From: Hanstruepera marina
Lineage (GTDB): Bacteria; Bacteroidota; Bacteroidia; Flavobacteriales; Flavobacteriaceae
Assembly: GCF_019880635.1 (NCBI RefSeq)
Contig: NZ_JAINVX010000004.1
Location: forward strand, 296,984-360,983
Reading direction: 5' to 3'
DNA: 64,000 nt
Part shown: piece after piece, positions 1 through 7,447 of the stretch
Layout: every line of letters starts with the position of its first letter
Position numbering within the stretch: position 1 is the first letter of the stretch
Made by a program: the position numbers and the translations under genes
The notes under the pieces: generated by a model
Seen by the model: only the letters and a program-made list of their open reading frames with translations
Told to the model about the DNA's origin: nothing
Databases searched by the model: none

Positions 1-2025
1 GCTTTGAGCTTAACCAATGAATACGTCTCCTCTTTTTTTAATGACAACCGCATACCAAATCATGGTTTTGAAAGCATTGCCAAGGAATTACAACTTTTAA
101 AAATAGAAAACACATTTTTAGAAACCCATAGTCTTAAAAAAATTGCTTCAACTTCTTTGACCGTAAACGAAATCCTTCAGTTTTTTAAGAAGTTTAAAGA
201 ATATTATCCAAACTTACAAGCTTATTCTGAAACAGTAGATTACACCAAAGTTATTATTGAAAAAATAGATAGTATTGTCGATAGGTTTGGAGATGTAAAG
301 GATGAAGCATCTGTCTTGCTTTCTGAACTGCGCTTACAGATAAACAAACTTAAAGGCAAAATAAATCAAAGTTTTGCAACAGCATTGAATATGTACCATG
401 GCCTAGAATACCTAGATGATATCCGGGAGTCTGTTGTAGACAACAAACGTGTTTTAGCCGTAAAAGCTATGTACAGGCGTAAAGTTAAAGGCGCTATCAT
501 GGGTGGCAGTAAAACTGGAAGTATAGTTTATATTGAACCGGAAACTACGTTACAACACACTCGAGAACTTAACAATTTAGAGTATGAAGAGCACGAAGAA
601 GTAATTCGGATCCTCAAAGAAGTTACTAATTTTATTCGTCCATATCGCAATTTATTGATACAGTATCAAGATTTTTTAACTGAATTGGATGTCATTTCAT
701 CAAAAGCCAAATATGCAAAAGCCCTGAATGCTATACTGCCAGAATTCACAGACGATAGATCAATGTATTTGCGGGATGCCTTTCATCCGCTGTTGTTATT
801 AAGCAATCAAAAGAAAAAAGAAAAAACATACCCGCAGACTATAGAACTTAACCAAGACAATAGAATTATTGTTATTTCCGGTCCTAATGCTGGCGGAAAG
901 AGTATTACACTAAAAACTGTTGGCCTATTGCAACTTATGCTTCAGGCCGGCTTTTTAATACCGGTTCATGAGCGTAGTAAAGTGTTTTTGTTTGATAGGG
1001 TTATATCAGATATTGGCGATAACCAATCAATTGAAAATCATTTAAGCACGTATAGCTATCGTTTAAAACAAATGAACTATTTTTTAAAAAAGTGTAATAA
1101 AAACACCTTGTTTCTAATTGATGAATTTGGAACTGGAAGTGACCCAGAATTGGGTGGGGCTTTAGCTGAAACCTTTTTAGAAGAATTTTACCACAGAGAA
1201 GCTTTTGGCATTATAACAACGCACTACTCCAATCTTAAGATTTTGGCTAATGAGCTGCCCTACATGCAAAATGCCAATATGATGTTTGATGAAAAAACAT
1301 TAGAGCCTATGTATAAACTGGCTTTAGGTCAAGCAGGTAGCTCTTTCACTTTTGAAGTGGCACAAAAAAACGGCATTCCCTATAGCTTAATTAATCGCGC
1401 TAAAAAGAAAATTGAACGTGGTAAAGTGCGTTTCGACAGAACAATTGCCAAGCTGCAAAAAGAACGCTCAAAGCTTGAAAAAACAGAACAATCCCTAAAA
1501 GTCAATGAGCGTAAAAAACAAGATGAAGCAGAAAAACTTGAAGAGATTAACAACAAAATTCAAAAAAAATTGGAAAGCTACCAGGAATTGTACGATAGCA
1601 ACCAACGATTAATTTATTTGGGACAAAAAGTAAACGATTTAGCAGAAAGATACTTTAACAACAAACAGAAACGTGAGTTAATGAACGAACTATTTAAATT
1701 AGTTCAAATTGAAAACTCTAAACGCAAAAAAGTTTCAATAAAACAACAAAAGGCAGAAAAAGCGAAAGTTCAACAAGTCAAACAAGAAGCAGAAAAAAAG
1801 GTAGACGTAATTAGAAAAAAGAAAAAAGAAGCCAAAAGAAAAGAAGCTTTAAAGCCTCCTGCGCCAAAACCAACACTCAAAATTGGAGATCGGGTTCGTT
1901 TAGAAGATGGACGTGCCATAGGTAGCATTGACAAAATTGAGAAAAACAAAGCCACAGTTAACTATGGCTTGTTTACCACAAATGTAAGCTTAGAACAGTT
2001 AGAACTGGTTGAAGCGAAAAAGTAA
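1..2025 (+). CDS. mutS2: MutS2-family ATPase, 5' end cut by the window
   Basis: DNA-binding ATPase of the MutS2 branch; family members suppress recombination or act on collided ribosomes. The frame is open to base 1, and the TTG at 4 is not a convincing start because the family has roughly 50 more N-terminal residues. Visible parts, numbered from the TTG, are the core/clamp helices, a Walker A GPNAGGKS near residue 293, a Walker B LFLIDEFGTGSDPE near 370, a long Lys/Glu-rich coiled coil (about 460-620) and a KOW-like tail (IGDRVRLEDGRAIGSI). The C-terminal Smr nuclease domain of Bacillus MutS2 is absent: the protein stops right after the KOW-like tail. Family assignment is firm; the biological role in this phylum is not. 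Confidence 0.93.
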   Translation, partial: ALSLTNEYVSSFFNDNRIPNHGFESIAKELQLLKIENTFLETHSLKKIASTSLTVNEILQFFKKFKEYYPNLQAYSETVDYTKVIIEKIDSIVDRFGDVKDEASVLLSELRLQINKLKGKINQSFATALNMYHGLEYLDDIRESVVDNKRVLAVKAMYRRKVKGAIMGGSKTGSIVYIEPETTLQHTRELNNLEYEEHEEVIRILKEVTNFIRPYRNLLIQYQDFLTELDVISSKAKYAKALNAILPEFTDDRSMYLRDAFHPLLLLSNQKKKEKTYPQTIELNQDNRIIVISGPNAGGKSITLKTVGLLQLMLQAGFLIPVHERSKVFLFDRVISDIGDNQSIENHLSTYSYRLKQMNYFLKKCNKNTLFLIDEFGTGSDPELGGALAETFLEEFYHREAFGIITTHYSNLKILANELPYMQNANMMFDEKTLEPMYKLALGQAGSSFTFEVAQKNGIPYSLINRAKKKIERGKVRFDRTIAKLQKERSKLEKTEQSLKVNERKKQDEAEKLEEINNKIQKKLESYQELYDSNQRLIYLGQKVNDLAERYFNNKQKRELMNELFKLVQIENSKRKKVSIKQQKAEKAKVQQVKQEAEKKVDVIRKKKKEAKRKEALKPPAPKPTLKIGDRVRLEDGRAIGSIDKIEKNKATVNYGLFTTNVSLEQLELVEAKK

Positions 2026-2070
2026 ATTGCCATTTAACGAAATTTTTAAATTCCATTAAAGTTTATAGCT

Positions 2071-2078
2071 TATTTTTG
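2071..2078 (+). promoter_or_regulatory. Candidate -7 box TATTTTTG
   Basis: Exact match to the Bacteroidota -7 consensus TAnnTTTG, ending four bases before the ATG at 2083. No clear -33 TTG was found at the usual spacing. If used, the mRNA would start at or next to the ATG. Confidence 0.45.
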
Positions 2079-2082
2079 TTAT

Positions 2083-2502
2083 ATGCTAAACCTGATACCA
2101 ACAGAAAAAAGTCTTATTTTATTTGATGGTGTTTGCAATTTATGCAACTCGAGTGTTCAGTATGTTATAAAACATGATAAAAAAGACCATTTTCTATTCG
2201 CACCACTACAAAGTGAGATTGGGCAAAATATAATAAACCATTATAATCTAGACACTTCAAAAGTCGATTCTATCCTAGTTTATTCTGAAGAAAAGGGAAT
2301 TTCTTATAAGTCGACAGCAGCGCTTAAAATAGCTTCAAAATTAGGTTTTCCAATTAACACCTTATCAATATTTTTTATTGTGCCTCTATTTATTAGAAAT
2401 TGGGTATACGATTTTATAGCCAAGAACCGCTATAAATGGTTTGGCAAACAAAATGAATGCATGATACCCACACCTGAATTAAAATCGAAATTTTTGAACT
2501 AG
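2083..2502 (+). CDS. DCC-family thiol-disulfide oxidoreductase (DUF393)
   Basis: Small predicted thiol-disulfide oxidoreductase of the DCC family, named for the conserved Asp-Cys-Cys pattern. Here it reads FDGVCNLCN, with Asp15, Cys18 and Cys21, followed by the expected Phe-x-Pro-Leu-Gln-Ser segment. A hydrophobic stretch around residues 85-110 (FPINTLSIFFIVPLFIRNW) suggests membrane association. The substrate of this family is not known. It stands alone between mutS2 and a beta-barrel gene, with its own promoter-like box just upstream. At 139 residues it has normal family length and looks intact. Confidence 0.85.
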   Translation: MLNLIPTEKSLILFDGVCNLCNSSVQYVIKHDKKDHFLFAPLQSEIGQNIINHYNLDTSKVDSILVYSEEKGISYKSTAALKIASKLGFPINTLSIFFIVPLFIRNWVYDFIAKNRYKWFGKQNECMIPTPELKSKFLN

Positions 2503-2529
2503 CCCTAAAAATATTTCTTATTTTTATAC

Positions 2530-2537
2530 TACATTTG
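2530..2537 (+). promoter_or_regulatory. Candidate -7 box TACATTTG
   Basis: Exact TAnnTTTG match seven bases before the ATG at 2545, in the short gap after the DCC gene. It suggests that the beta-barrel gene is transcribed separately. Confidence 0.4.
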
Positions 2538-2544
2538 AATATAT

Positions 2545-3294
2545 ATGAAAACTACAATCAACCTATTGTTATTCGTTCTTGTTTTATTCATGTCCTTTTC
2601 ATCTTTTGGACAGGAATTAGAAGATGATAATACAACTCGAAATGTAAAGAATGAATTTTCTTTTGAACTTTTACAAATAGTTAATGGTGTTTATCAAGTT
2701 TCATACGAACGCCATATTTGGAACAATTTTTCTGCCGCAATTGCATTTGGCTATAAAGGAAAAGAAGGGTTGATAAAACTTTCAGGAATTGATGGGGAAA
2801 AAATAAAAACTGGTGATGTTTACTATACAGGCTTTCAAATTGTACCAGAAATTCGCTATTATATAAATGGTACCAATAAGTTTAACCAAAAGCTTAATGG
2901 GTTTTATTTAGGCCTCTATTACAAATATTCGAGTTATACATCTGAATTAACAGGTAGGTATATTGCTTCAGACAATACCAATTACGACTTGGCTTTTGAT
3001 ATGGATTTAGACATATCTTCTGTTGGCTTGCTTATTGGTTATAAATTAGCCATTACTAAACGATTTACTATAGATTTTATGATTGCTGGACCTGGAAGTG
3101 GTGATTATAAATTCAAAATTGTCAATAAAAAAGATTTACCTGAAGAGTTTTATGATGACTTAAATGAAGCTTTAGAGAATTATAATTTACTGGATTTTAT
3201 TAATGGCGACTTTAGGTTTTCTGATGTTAATAACAAATCTCAATTTAATGCCTTTTCATTTCGATATGGCATAGCTGTAGGATATACTTTTTAA
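2545..3294 (+). CDS. Exported protein, predicted outer-membrane beta-barrel
   Basis: Not recognised as a named family. An N-terminal signal peptide (about residues 1-22, ending FSSFGQ) is followed by alternating hydrophobic/aromatic strands typical of an 8- to 10-strand outer-membrane barrel. Examples are YQVSYERHIWNNFSAAIAFGY, GFYLGLYYKYSSYTS and VGLLIGYKLAITKRFTIDF. The chain ends in FRYGIAVGYTF, and a terminal Phe in a beta strand is the usual recognition signal for the BAM complex. Function is unknown. The next gene encodes a lipoprotein 25 bases downstream and may be co-transcribed. Confidence 0.75.
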   Translation: MKTTINLLLFVLVLFMSFSSFGQELEDDNTTRNVKNEFSFELLQIVNGVYQVSYERHIWNNFSAAIAFGYKGKEGLIKLSGIDGEKIKTGDVYYTGFQIVPEIRYYINGTNKFNQKLNGFYLGLYYKYSSYTSELTGRYIASDNTNYDLAFDMDLDISSVGLLIGYKLAITKRFTIDFMIAGPGSGDYKFKIVNKKDLPEEFYDDLNEALENYNLLDFINGDFRFSDVNNKSQFNAFSFRYGIAVGYTF

Positions 3295-3319
3295 TCAATA
3301 AATAACAATAAAATTAATT

Positions 3320-3994
3320 ATGAAAAAAACTTTTAAATTATTCACTTTATTATTCATGGTGCTATTTGCATTTGGTTGCTCCGGTGTCAAAGTACTAGAT
3401 TCATGGAAATCAGATAATCTTGCCGATATAAAAGATAATAATATTTTGGTTATAGCCAGAACAGAAAATAAGCAAGCGAGAATTGCTTTTGAACAACAAA
3501 TATCAGAACAGTTAAGAGCAAATGGTGTTAAAGCCACTGAAAGTTTTAGAGAGTTACCGGATTTTAATCATGACAATAAGGAAATAACTGAACAGCAAAA
3601 GAAAAACTTTCAAGATTTTCTAAAAAATGAAGGTTACAATGGTATAATATTGACTGTTCTTAAGGATTACCAAGAACGTACTGAAACAACTCAAGATGGT
3701 GGTTATTATGCTGGTGCTACCTATATGCCAGCTTACTATCCTGGGTATTATGGTGGTTTTTACGGTTATTATTACCATCCATTGTCGTATTCAACGTATG
3801 GGAGCTATGTGCCAACTTCAACTACTACACGAACTGTAAAAACTTTCATACTAGAAACTGTTATCTACGATTTAACTAAAGATGAAAAACAACAATTAGC
3901 AGCAGTGGTTACAACACAAATTGAAGACCCTCAAGATGTTACTAAAAATGCTACAGAATACACACAAAAGGTTACTAAAGCTTTAACTGAATAA
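3320..3994 (+). CDS. Predicted lipoprotein with Tyr/Gly-rich insert (DUF4136-like)
   Basis: A signal peptide ends in FAFGC, giving a lipobox with Cys20 as the lipidated residue. The body resembles DUF4136-type lipoproteins: an N-terminal strand VKVLDSW, an alpha/beta core (NILVIARTENKQARIAFEQQ), and a later strand VKTFILETVIYDLTKDE. Residues 128-163 are very rich in Tyr and Gly (for example MPAYYPGYYGGFYGYYYHP), a low-complexity insert probably exposed at the cell surface or in the periplasm. Function unknown. A strong terminator follows within 25 bases. Confidence 0.72.
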   Translation: MKKTFKLFTLLFMVLFAFGCSGVKVLDSWKSDNLADIKDNNILVIARTENKQARIAFEQQISEQLRANGVKATESFRELPDFNHDNKEITEQQKKNFQDFLKNEGYNGIILTVLKDYQERTETTQDGGYYAGATYMPAYYPGYYGGFYGYYYHPLSYSTYGSYVPTSTTTRTVKTFILETVIYDLTKDEKQQLAAVVTTQIEDPQDVTKNATEYTQKVTKALTE

Positions 3995-4015
3995 AAACAC
4001 ACACTTTGTATATAC

Positions 4016-4049
4016 AAAAAAAGGTCTTGATTTTCTCAAGACCTTTTTT
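4016..4049. terminator. Bidirectional intrinsic terminator
   Basis: The stem AAGGTCTTGA/TCAAGACCTT (4021-4030 with 4036-4045) has a 5-base loop and is flanked by A5 on the left and T-rich sequence on the right. It therefore works on paper for both strands. It closes the lipoprotein gene and could catch transcripts from the minus-strand operon ending at 4272. The rest of 4050-4271 is AT-rich with no gene seen. Confidence 0.85.
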
Positions 4050-4271
4050 CATAACTTAACTAACCAAAAAAATTAAACAAACAAAATTTGTGCTGATATT
4101 TAAGCATTTAGCACTTTATTTTGATATTTAAATTTAGTAATACTTATTAATCAATCCCCTTTTAATCGATAAACAGGTAAAATTAATTGTTAACCTATAA
4201 TTTTTTGTAAAAAAACTCCATGAAATACATAAATAACTCATATTTAATAGGTTACAAAAAAATAGTATTGA

Positions 4272-5432
4272 TTATTTTAAGCTCTTTAGAATAAAATCTA
4301 AATTCTTATTAACGTTGGCATCATTACGATAAGAATCCGTATAATATTTCGAAACATTTGCAAGCCCTAAATTTTGCAGCTTGTCTATGGTTTTTATATA
4401 CTCCAGAGACACCTTTCCTGTTAACAACGGATTTAGATCCTTACCTTTTTGGGCGTATTTATAAACCTTTTTTAAACCTGAAAGGTATAAATGGTCTTTT
4501 GTGAATCCGCCTCCTCTATGCACGCGTAATGTTATTGCAAAAGCTTTATCACGATCTAACTTATATTGGCTGTATAGCAAATCAAATGTATCTGAAAATG
4601 TATATCCTTTTATCAAGCTATCTACAGCTATAACACGGTATGATAATTCTTTTAAACGTGATAAGGTTAAACAACCCGACATATATTCAGAATAAACCGC
4701 TAACCCCTCTTGAGTTTCAACATTATTAGGAAAACCATTTGAAAAAATATGCAATGGTTGATTTGCCGCATTAAAAGTTGTAACCAAATGAACACCTATT
4801 TCATGATTGGCAAGAACTTGCAATTGATTCCTACTGTATTTATGATTTTTTCTTAAAACTAATGTTCTAGCGTGGTTTTGAACCATTGCTGCTGCAGAAA
4901 TATTGGTTGAAAACTTGATATTATAATCAAAATCATAACGTTTTGAAAAGTCTTCAAAATATGCTTTTGCATCTTGCGCGTTATATAATGGCAACATATC
5001 CTGATCAAAATCACCATCATCAAAACGCAAAATAAATTTGGCGTTATCTAAACTTTTCTCTGTTGGAGTTCCAAAACTTTTTAAGCTATTATAATAAAAC
5101 TTTCTCCCTTGATTAATGGTTTCAATACACTCTATCAATCCAGAGTATTCATAAATTATATCTTCATACAAATTTCGAATATCCTCATCCTCAATTCGTT
5201 CAAGACGTTGGGAAAAAAATAGCCTATGTAATTTATAACCGTTGAATTTTAACTTTGGATAATGAAAATTAGGCTCATAATTAAACTTCGAAGTATAAAA
5301 TTGTTTTTTCTCACTTTCAATATTAAGCGGATTAATATAATTAAGCAATTCTATTTTTTTTACCAGTCGGTTTAAATTCGCATCAATATCAAATAGGTCT
5401 TGATATTTATTCGTTAACTTTTCTGAAATCAT
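4272..5432 (-). CDS. DUF1704 / QEGLA-motif zincin metallopeptidase-like protein
   Basis: Full-length member of the family named in databases 'flavohemoglobin expression-modulating QEGLA motif protein' (DUF1704). The sequence shows a zincin-like NHEIGVH (His210, Glu211, His215) followed by TQEGLAVYSEY (241-250), where a Glu can be the third metal ligand. The eukaryotic members MATCAP1/2 are metallo-carboxypeptidases that remove the C-terminal tyrosine of alpha-tubulin. A peptidase activity here is inferred from the shared motif. There is no signal peptide, so it is probably cytoplasmic. Its ATG overlaps the stop of the amidohydrolase gene by four bases (ATGA), showing translational coupling. 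It is the last gene of a tight set with an ATP-grasp ligase and a rhodanese. The substrate is unknown. Confidence 0.88.
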   Translation of the reverse strand: MISEKLTNKYQDLFDIDANLNRLVKKIELLNYINPLNIESEKKQFYTSKFNYEPNFHYPKLKFNGYKLHRLFFSQRLERIEDEDIRNLYEDIIYEYSGLIECIETINQGRKFYYNSLKSFGTPTEKSLDNAKFILRFDDGDFDQDMLPLYNAQDAKAYFEDFSKRYDFDYNIKFSTNISAAAMVQNHARTLVLRKNHKYSRNQLQVLANHEIGVHLVTTFNAANQPLHIFSNGFPNNVETQEGLAVYSEYMSGCLTLSRLKELSYRVIAVDSLIKGYTFSDTFDLLYSQYKLDRDKAFAITLRVHRGGGFTKDHLYLSGLKKVYKYAQKGKDLNPLLTGKVSLEYIKTIDKLQNLGLANVSKYYTDSYRNDANVNKNLDFILKSLK

Positions 5433-6262
5433 TTACCTTGAAATGTTTTATAAAATGCATTAGCATGTTGTGGCAATCGCTGCTTTAGTTCATATTCAAC
5501 TGCAGCAACTACTTCTGGATATATAACTTGTTTGTATTCATCGCAGTAAACTTTAGCAATTTCTGTTGCCAAAACTAATGTATTTTTAAAGGTATTGGTT
5601 ATGTATCTTAAAAAATAGCCGTTACCGTAAAATGTGTCGTTAATTTTAGCTGTTGATTTAATACCATTAGGTAATTTAATCTCTTCAAGATTTTGTCTCC
5701 AAGACTCAATAATATCTGCAAACCGCTCGTTGTCAACATTGCTCGTGCCTAAATTCCAAGTTGGAACTTCCCTATCCCAACGCTGCCAATTGTAACTATG
5801 CATATCATAAACAATACACACGCCAAACTTTTCTTCAATTTTTGATATTAATGCATGAACAACCTTATAAAAATCTCTATGCTTTTTTAAGCTTCTTTGT
5901 TTTTCTCCTTCCATTAAAGGCTCTCTCCATAATTGTTTTCCCCAAGCAGTGTCAAAAATAGCATCTTCAGGAAAACGGTTTAAATCGTATTCAAAACGAG
6001 AATCACATCCAGCAATTACAATGGGATGCGAGCATACCATGTTTTTTGTTTCCGGATCTTCCTCATACCATCTATCATACTCACTGTGCAAACAATTACC
6101 CCATAATTCTTTTCGAAACTGATGGCCATCATGAACAGCACCACATACATAATGCACATAACTGTCAATTTTTAACGTAAAGCTATAATCATCAGAAACA
6201 GCATGAAAAATCTCTTCCGCCTCTATTTTTTCAATAATTTTACTAACGGATAACTTTATCAT
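5429..6262 (-). CDS. N-formylglutamate amidohydrolase family protein
   Basis: The classic family enzyme hydrolyses N-formyl-glutamate to glutamate and formate in histidine breakdown. Family hallmarks here are DSRFEYDLNR and YDMHSYN (Asp153 and His155 counted from this start), which supply metal and substrate ligands. I chose the ATG at 6262, not the upstream one at 6292, because it forms an ATGA overlap with the preceding stop. The downstream DUF1704 gene overlaps in the same way. No other histidine-degradation gene is nearby, so its role is probably hydrolysis of a different N-acyl or amide-linked amino acid made in this operon. That is inference. Confidence 0.88.
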   Translation of the reverse strand: MIKLSVSKIIEKIEAEEIFHAVSDDYSFTLKIDSYVHYVCGAVHDGHQFRKELWGNCLHSEYDRWYEEDPETKNMVCSHPIVIAGCDSRFEYDLNRFPEDAIFDTAWGKQLWREPLMEGEKQRSLKKHRDFYKVVHALISKIEEKFGVCIVYDMHSYNWQRWDREVPTWNLGTSNVDNERFADIIESWRQNLEEIKLPNGIKSTAKINDTFYGNGYFLRYITNTFKNTLVLATEIAKVYCDEYKQVIYPEVVAAVEYELKQRLPQHANAFYKTFQGK

Positions 6263-6600
6263 GCTGCATCGTTTATAATTCGTTTTAACCAATTGAATAC
6301 AACATGCTCTACCTGATCAAATTCACCATCGGCAAAAAATAGAATTTTTATATCCAAAAACAGTTGTTTTAGATCTAATTTCGAATAATCATGTGTTTCG
6401 AGACCTTTAATAATTTTTTGAATGCATTGATAATCATTGTCATTTTTAAACTCATCATAAACCATTTGATACGTATCCATGTCTACTTTAGATAAAATAA
6501 CATTACGCTCCATATTTGTTTCTGATAAATTTGAATTTGCAGCATAAAACAAAATATATACTAACAATTCCTCTTTCGACCAACTTTGAACACTATCCAT
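6259..6600 (-). CDS. Small all-helical protein, possibly TerB-like
   Basis: 113 residues, predicted all-alpha, acidic, with no signal or membrane segment. The C-terminal part (LDIKILFFADGEFDQVEHVVFNWLKRII) resembles the ADG-[ED]-x4-E pattern of TerB/DUF533-type helical domains, which are associated with metal binding in tellurite-resistance proteins. The match is weak and rests on a single motif. The gene starts 9 bases after the rhodanese stop and overlaps the amidohydrolase by four bases, so it belongs to the same transcript. It may be an accessory or scaffold subunit for its neighbours. Confidence 0.62.
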   Translation of the reverse strand: MDSVQSWSKEELLVYILFYAANSNLSETNMERNVILSKVDMDTYQMVYDEFKNDNDYQCIQKIIKGLETHDYSKLDLKQLFLDIKILFFADGEFDQVEHVVFNWLKRIINDAA

Positions 6601-6609
6601 ATCTTTTTG

Positions 6610-7434
6610 TTAAGTTAAAGTGCCATATTCAGTCCATGAGCCATCATAAACAGACACATTGTTTTCTCCTATTAATTCTGCTCCCAATGCCAAAACGCAA
6701 GCTGTAATTCCAGAACCGCACGAAAAAACCATTGGTTTTTTTGCGATTTGAAAGCCTTGAAAAATATCGCGAATTTCATTTTCTGACTTCATCTTTCCAT
6801 CATTCAACACATGTTTAAATGGCAAATTTTTTGAATTAGGGATGCTTCCACTTCTTAAACCTTCACGTGGCTCTGCTTCCATACCCCTAAAACGTGATTC
6901 AGAACGTGCATCTATAATTAGATGTGACTTTTCTTCAATGTTTTTTTGTATGTCATCGAAAAAGAACATGTTACCCTGTCTTTCTAAAGCTGAAAAATTT
7001 CCATTTGGGCCATTATAAGTTGTTTTTCTGCTAACTGGGTAAAACGCTTCTATCCATGCTGGCAAGCCTCCATCCAGAACCGCAACATTATTAAAACCAA
7101 ACGATTTAAACAGCCACCAAGCTCTTGGGCTTGAATAAATTCCCTTATCATCATAAACAACAATAAAACTATCATTGTTGATGCCTAAATTTTGAGCTTC
7201 TTTTTCAAATTGTTCTTTAGATGGGTATGTTGTAGGAAAAGGCGCTGATGTATTACTAAACTTGTTTTTTAAATCAAAAAAACGTGCTTCAGGAATACAT
7301 AAATCGCTAATTTTATTATCTATCTCAGTAACTTTTGGAATAGAGGCGTCTAGTACTATTAAATTGGTTGCGTCTAAATTTTGATTTAACCATTCCACAG
7401 AAACAATGGGCTTATGGAATTTTGTTATCACCAT
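6610..7434 (-). CDS. sseA: Two-domain sulfurtransferase (rhodanese; thiosulfate or 3-mercaptopyruvate type)
   Basis: Two tandem rhodanese domains (about residues 10-130 and 155-274). The C-terminal one carries the active loop SCGSGITAC with catalytic Cys239; CGSG-(V/I)-TA is the loop typical of 3-mercaptopyruvate sulfurtransferases, while thiosulfate enzymes usually have CRxGx[R/T]. Other family marks are GIYSSPRAWWLFKSFG and DGGLPAW in domain 1. The enzyme moves sulfane sulfur to a thiol acceptor in the cytoplasm. It sits 13 bases after the GshB-like gene, so a low-molecular-weight thiol could be its acceptor. Length (274) is normal. Confidence 0.9.
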   Translation of the reverse strand: MVITKFHKPIVSVEWLNQNLDATNLIVLDASIPKVTEIDNKISDLCIPEARFFDLKNKFSNTSAPFPTTYPSKEQFEKEAQNLGINNDSFIVVYDDKGIYSSPRAWWLFKSFGFNNVAVLDGGLPAWIEAFYPVSRKTTYNGPNGNFSALERQGNMFFFDDIQKNIEEKSHLIIDARSESRFRGMEAEPREGLRSGSIPNSKNLPFKHVLNDGKMKSENEIRDIFQGFQIAKKPMVFSCGSGITACVLALGAELIGENNVSVYDGSWTEYGTLT

Positions 7435-7447
7435 GGTACATATCTAG

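Noticed and set aside
6263..6292. Upstream ATG of the amidohydrolase gene
   Set aside because: It lies inside the preceding gene; the ATGA overlap at 6259-6262 is the natural coupled start.
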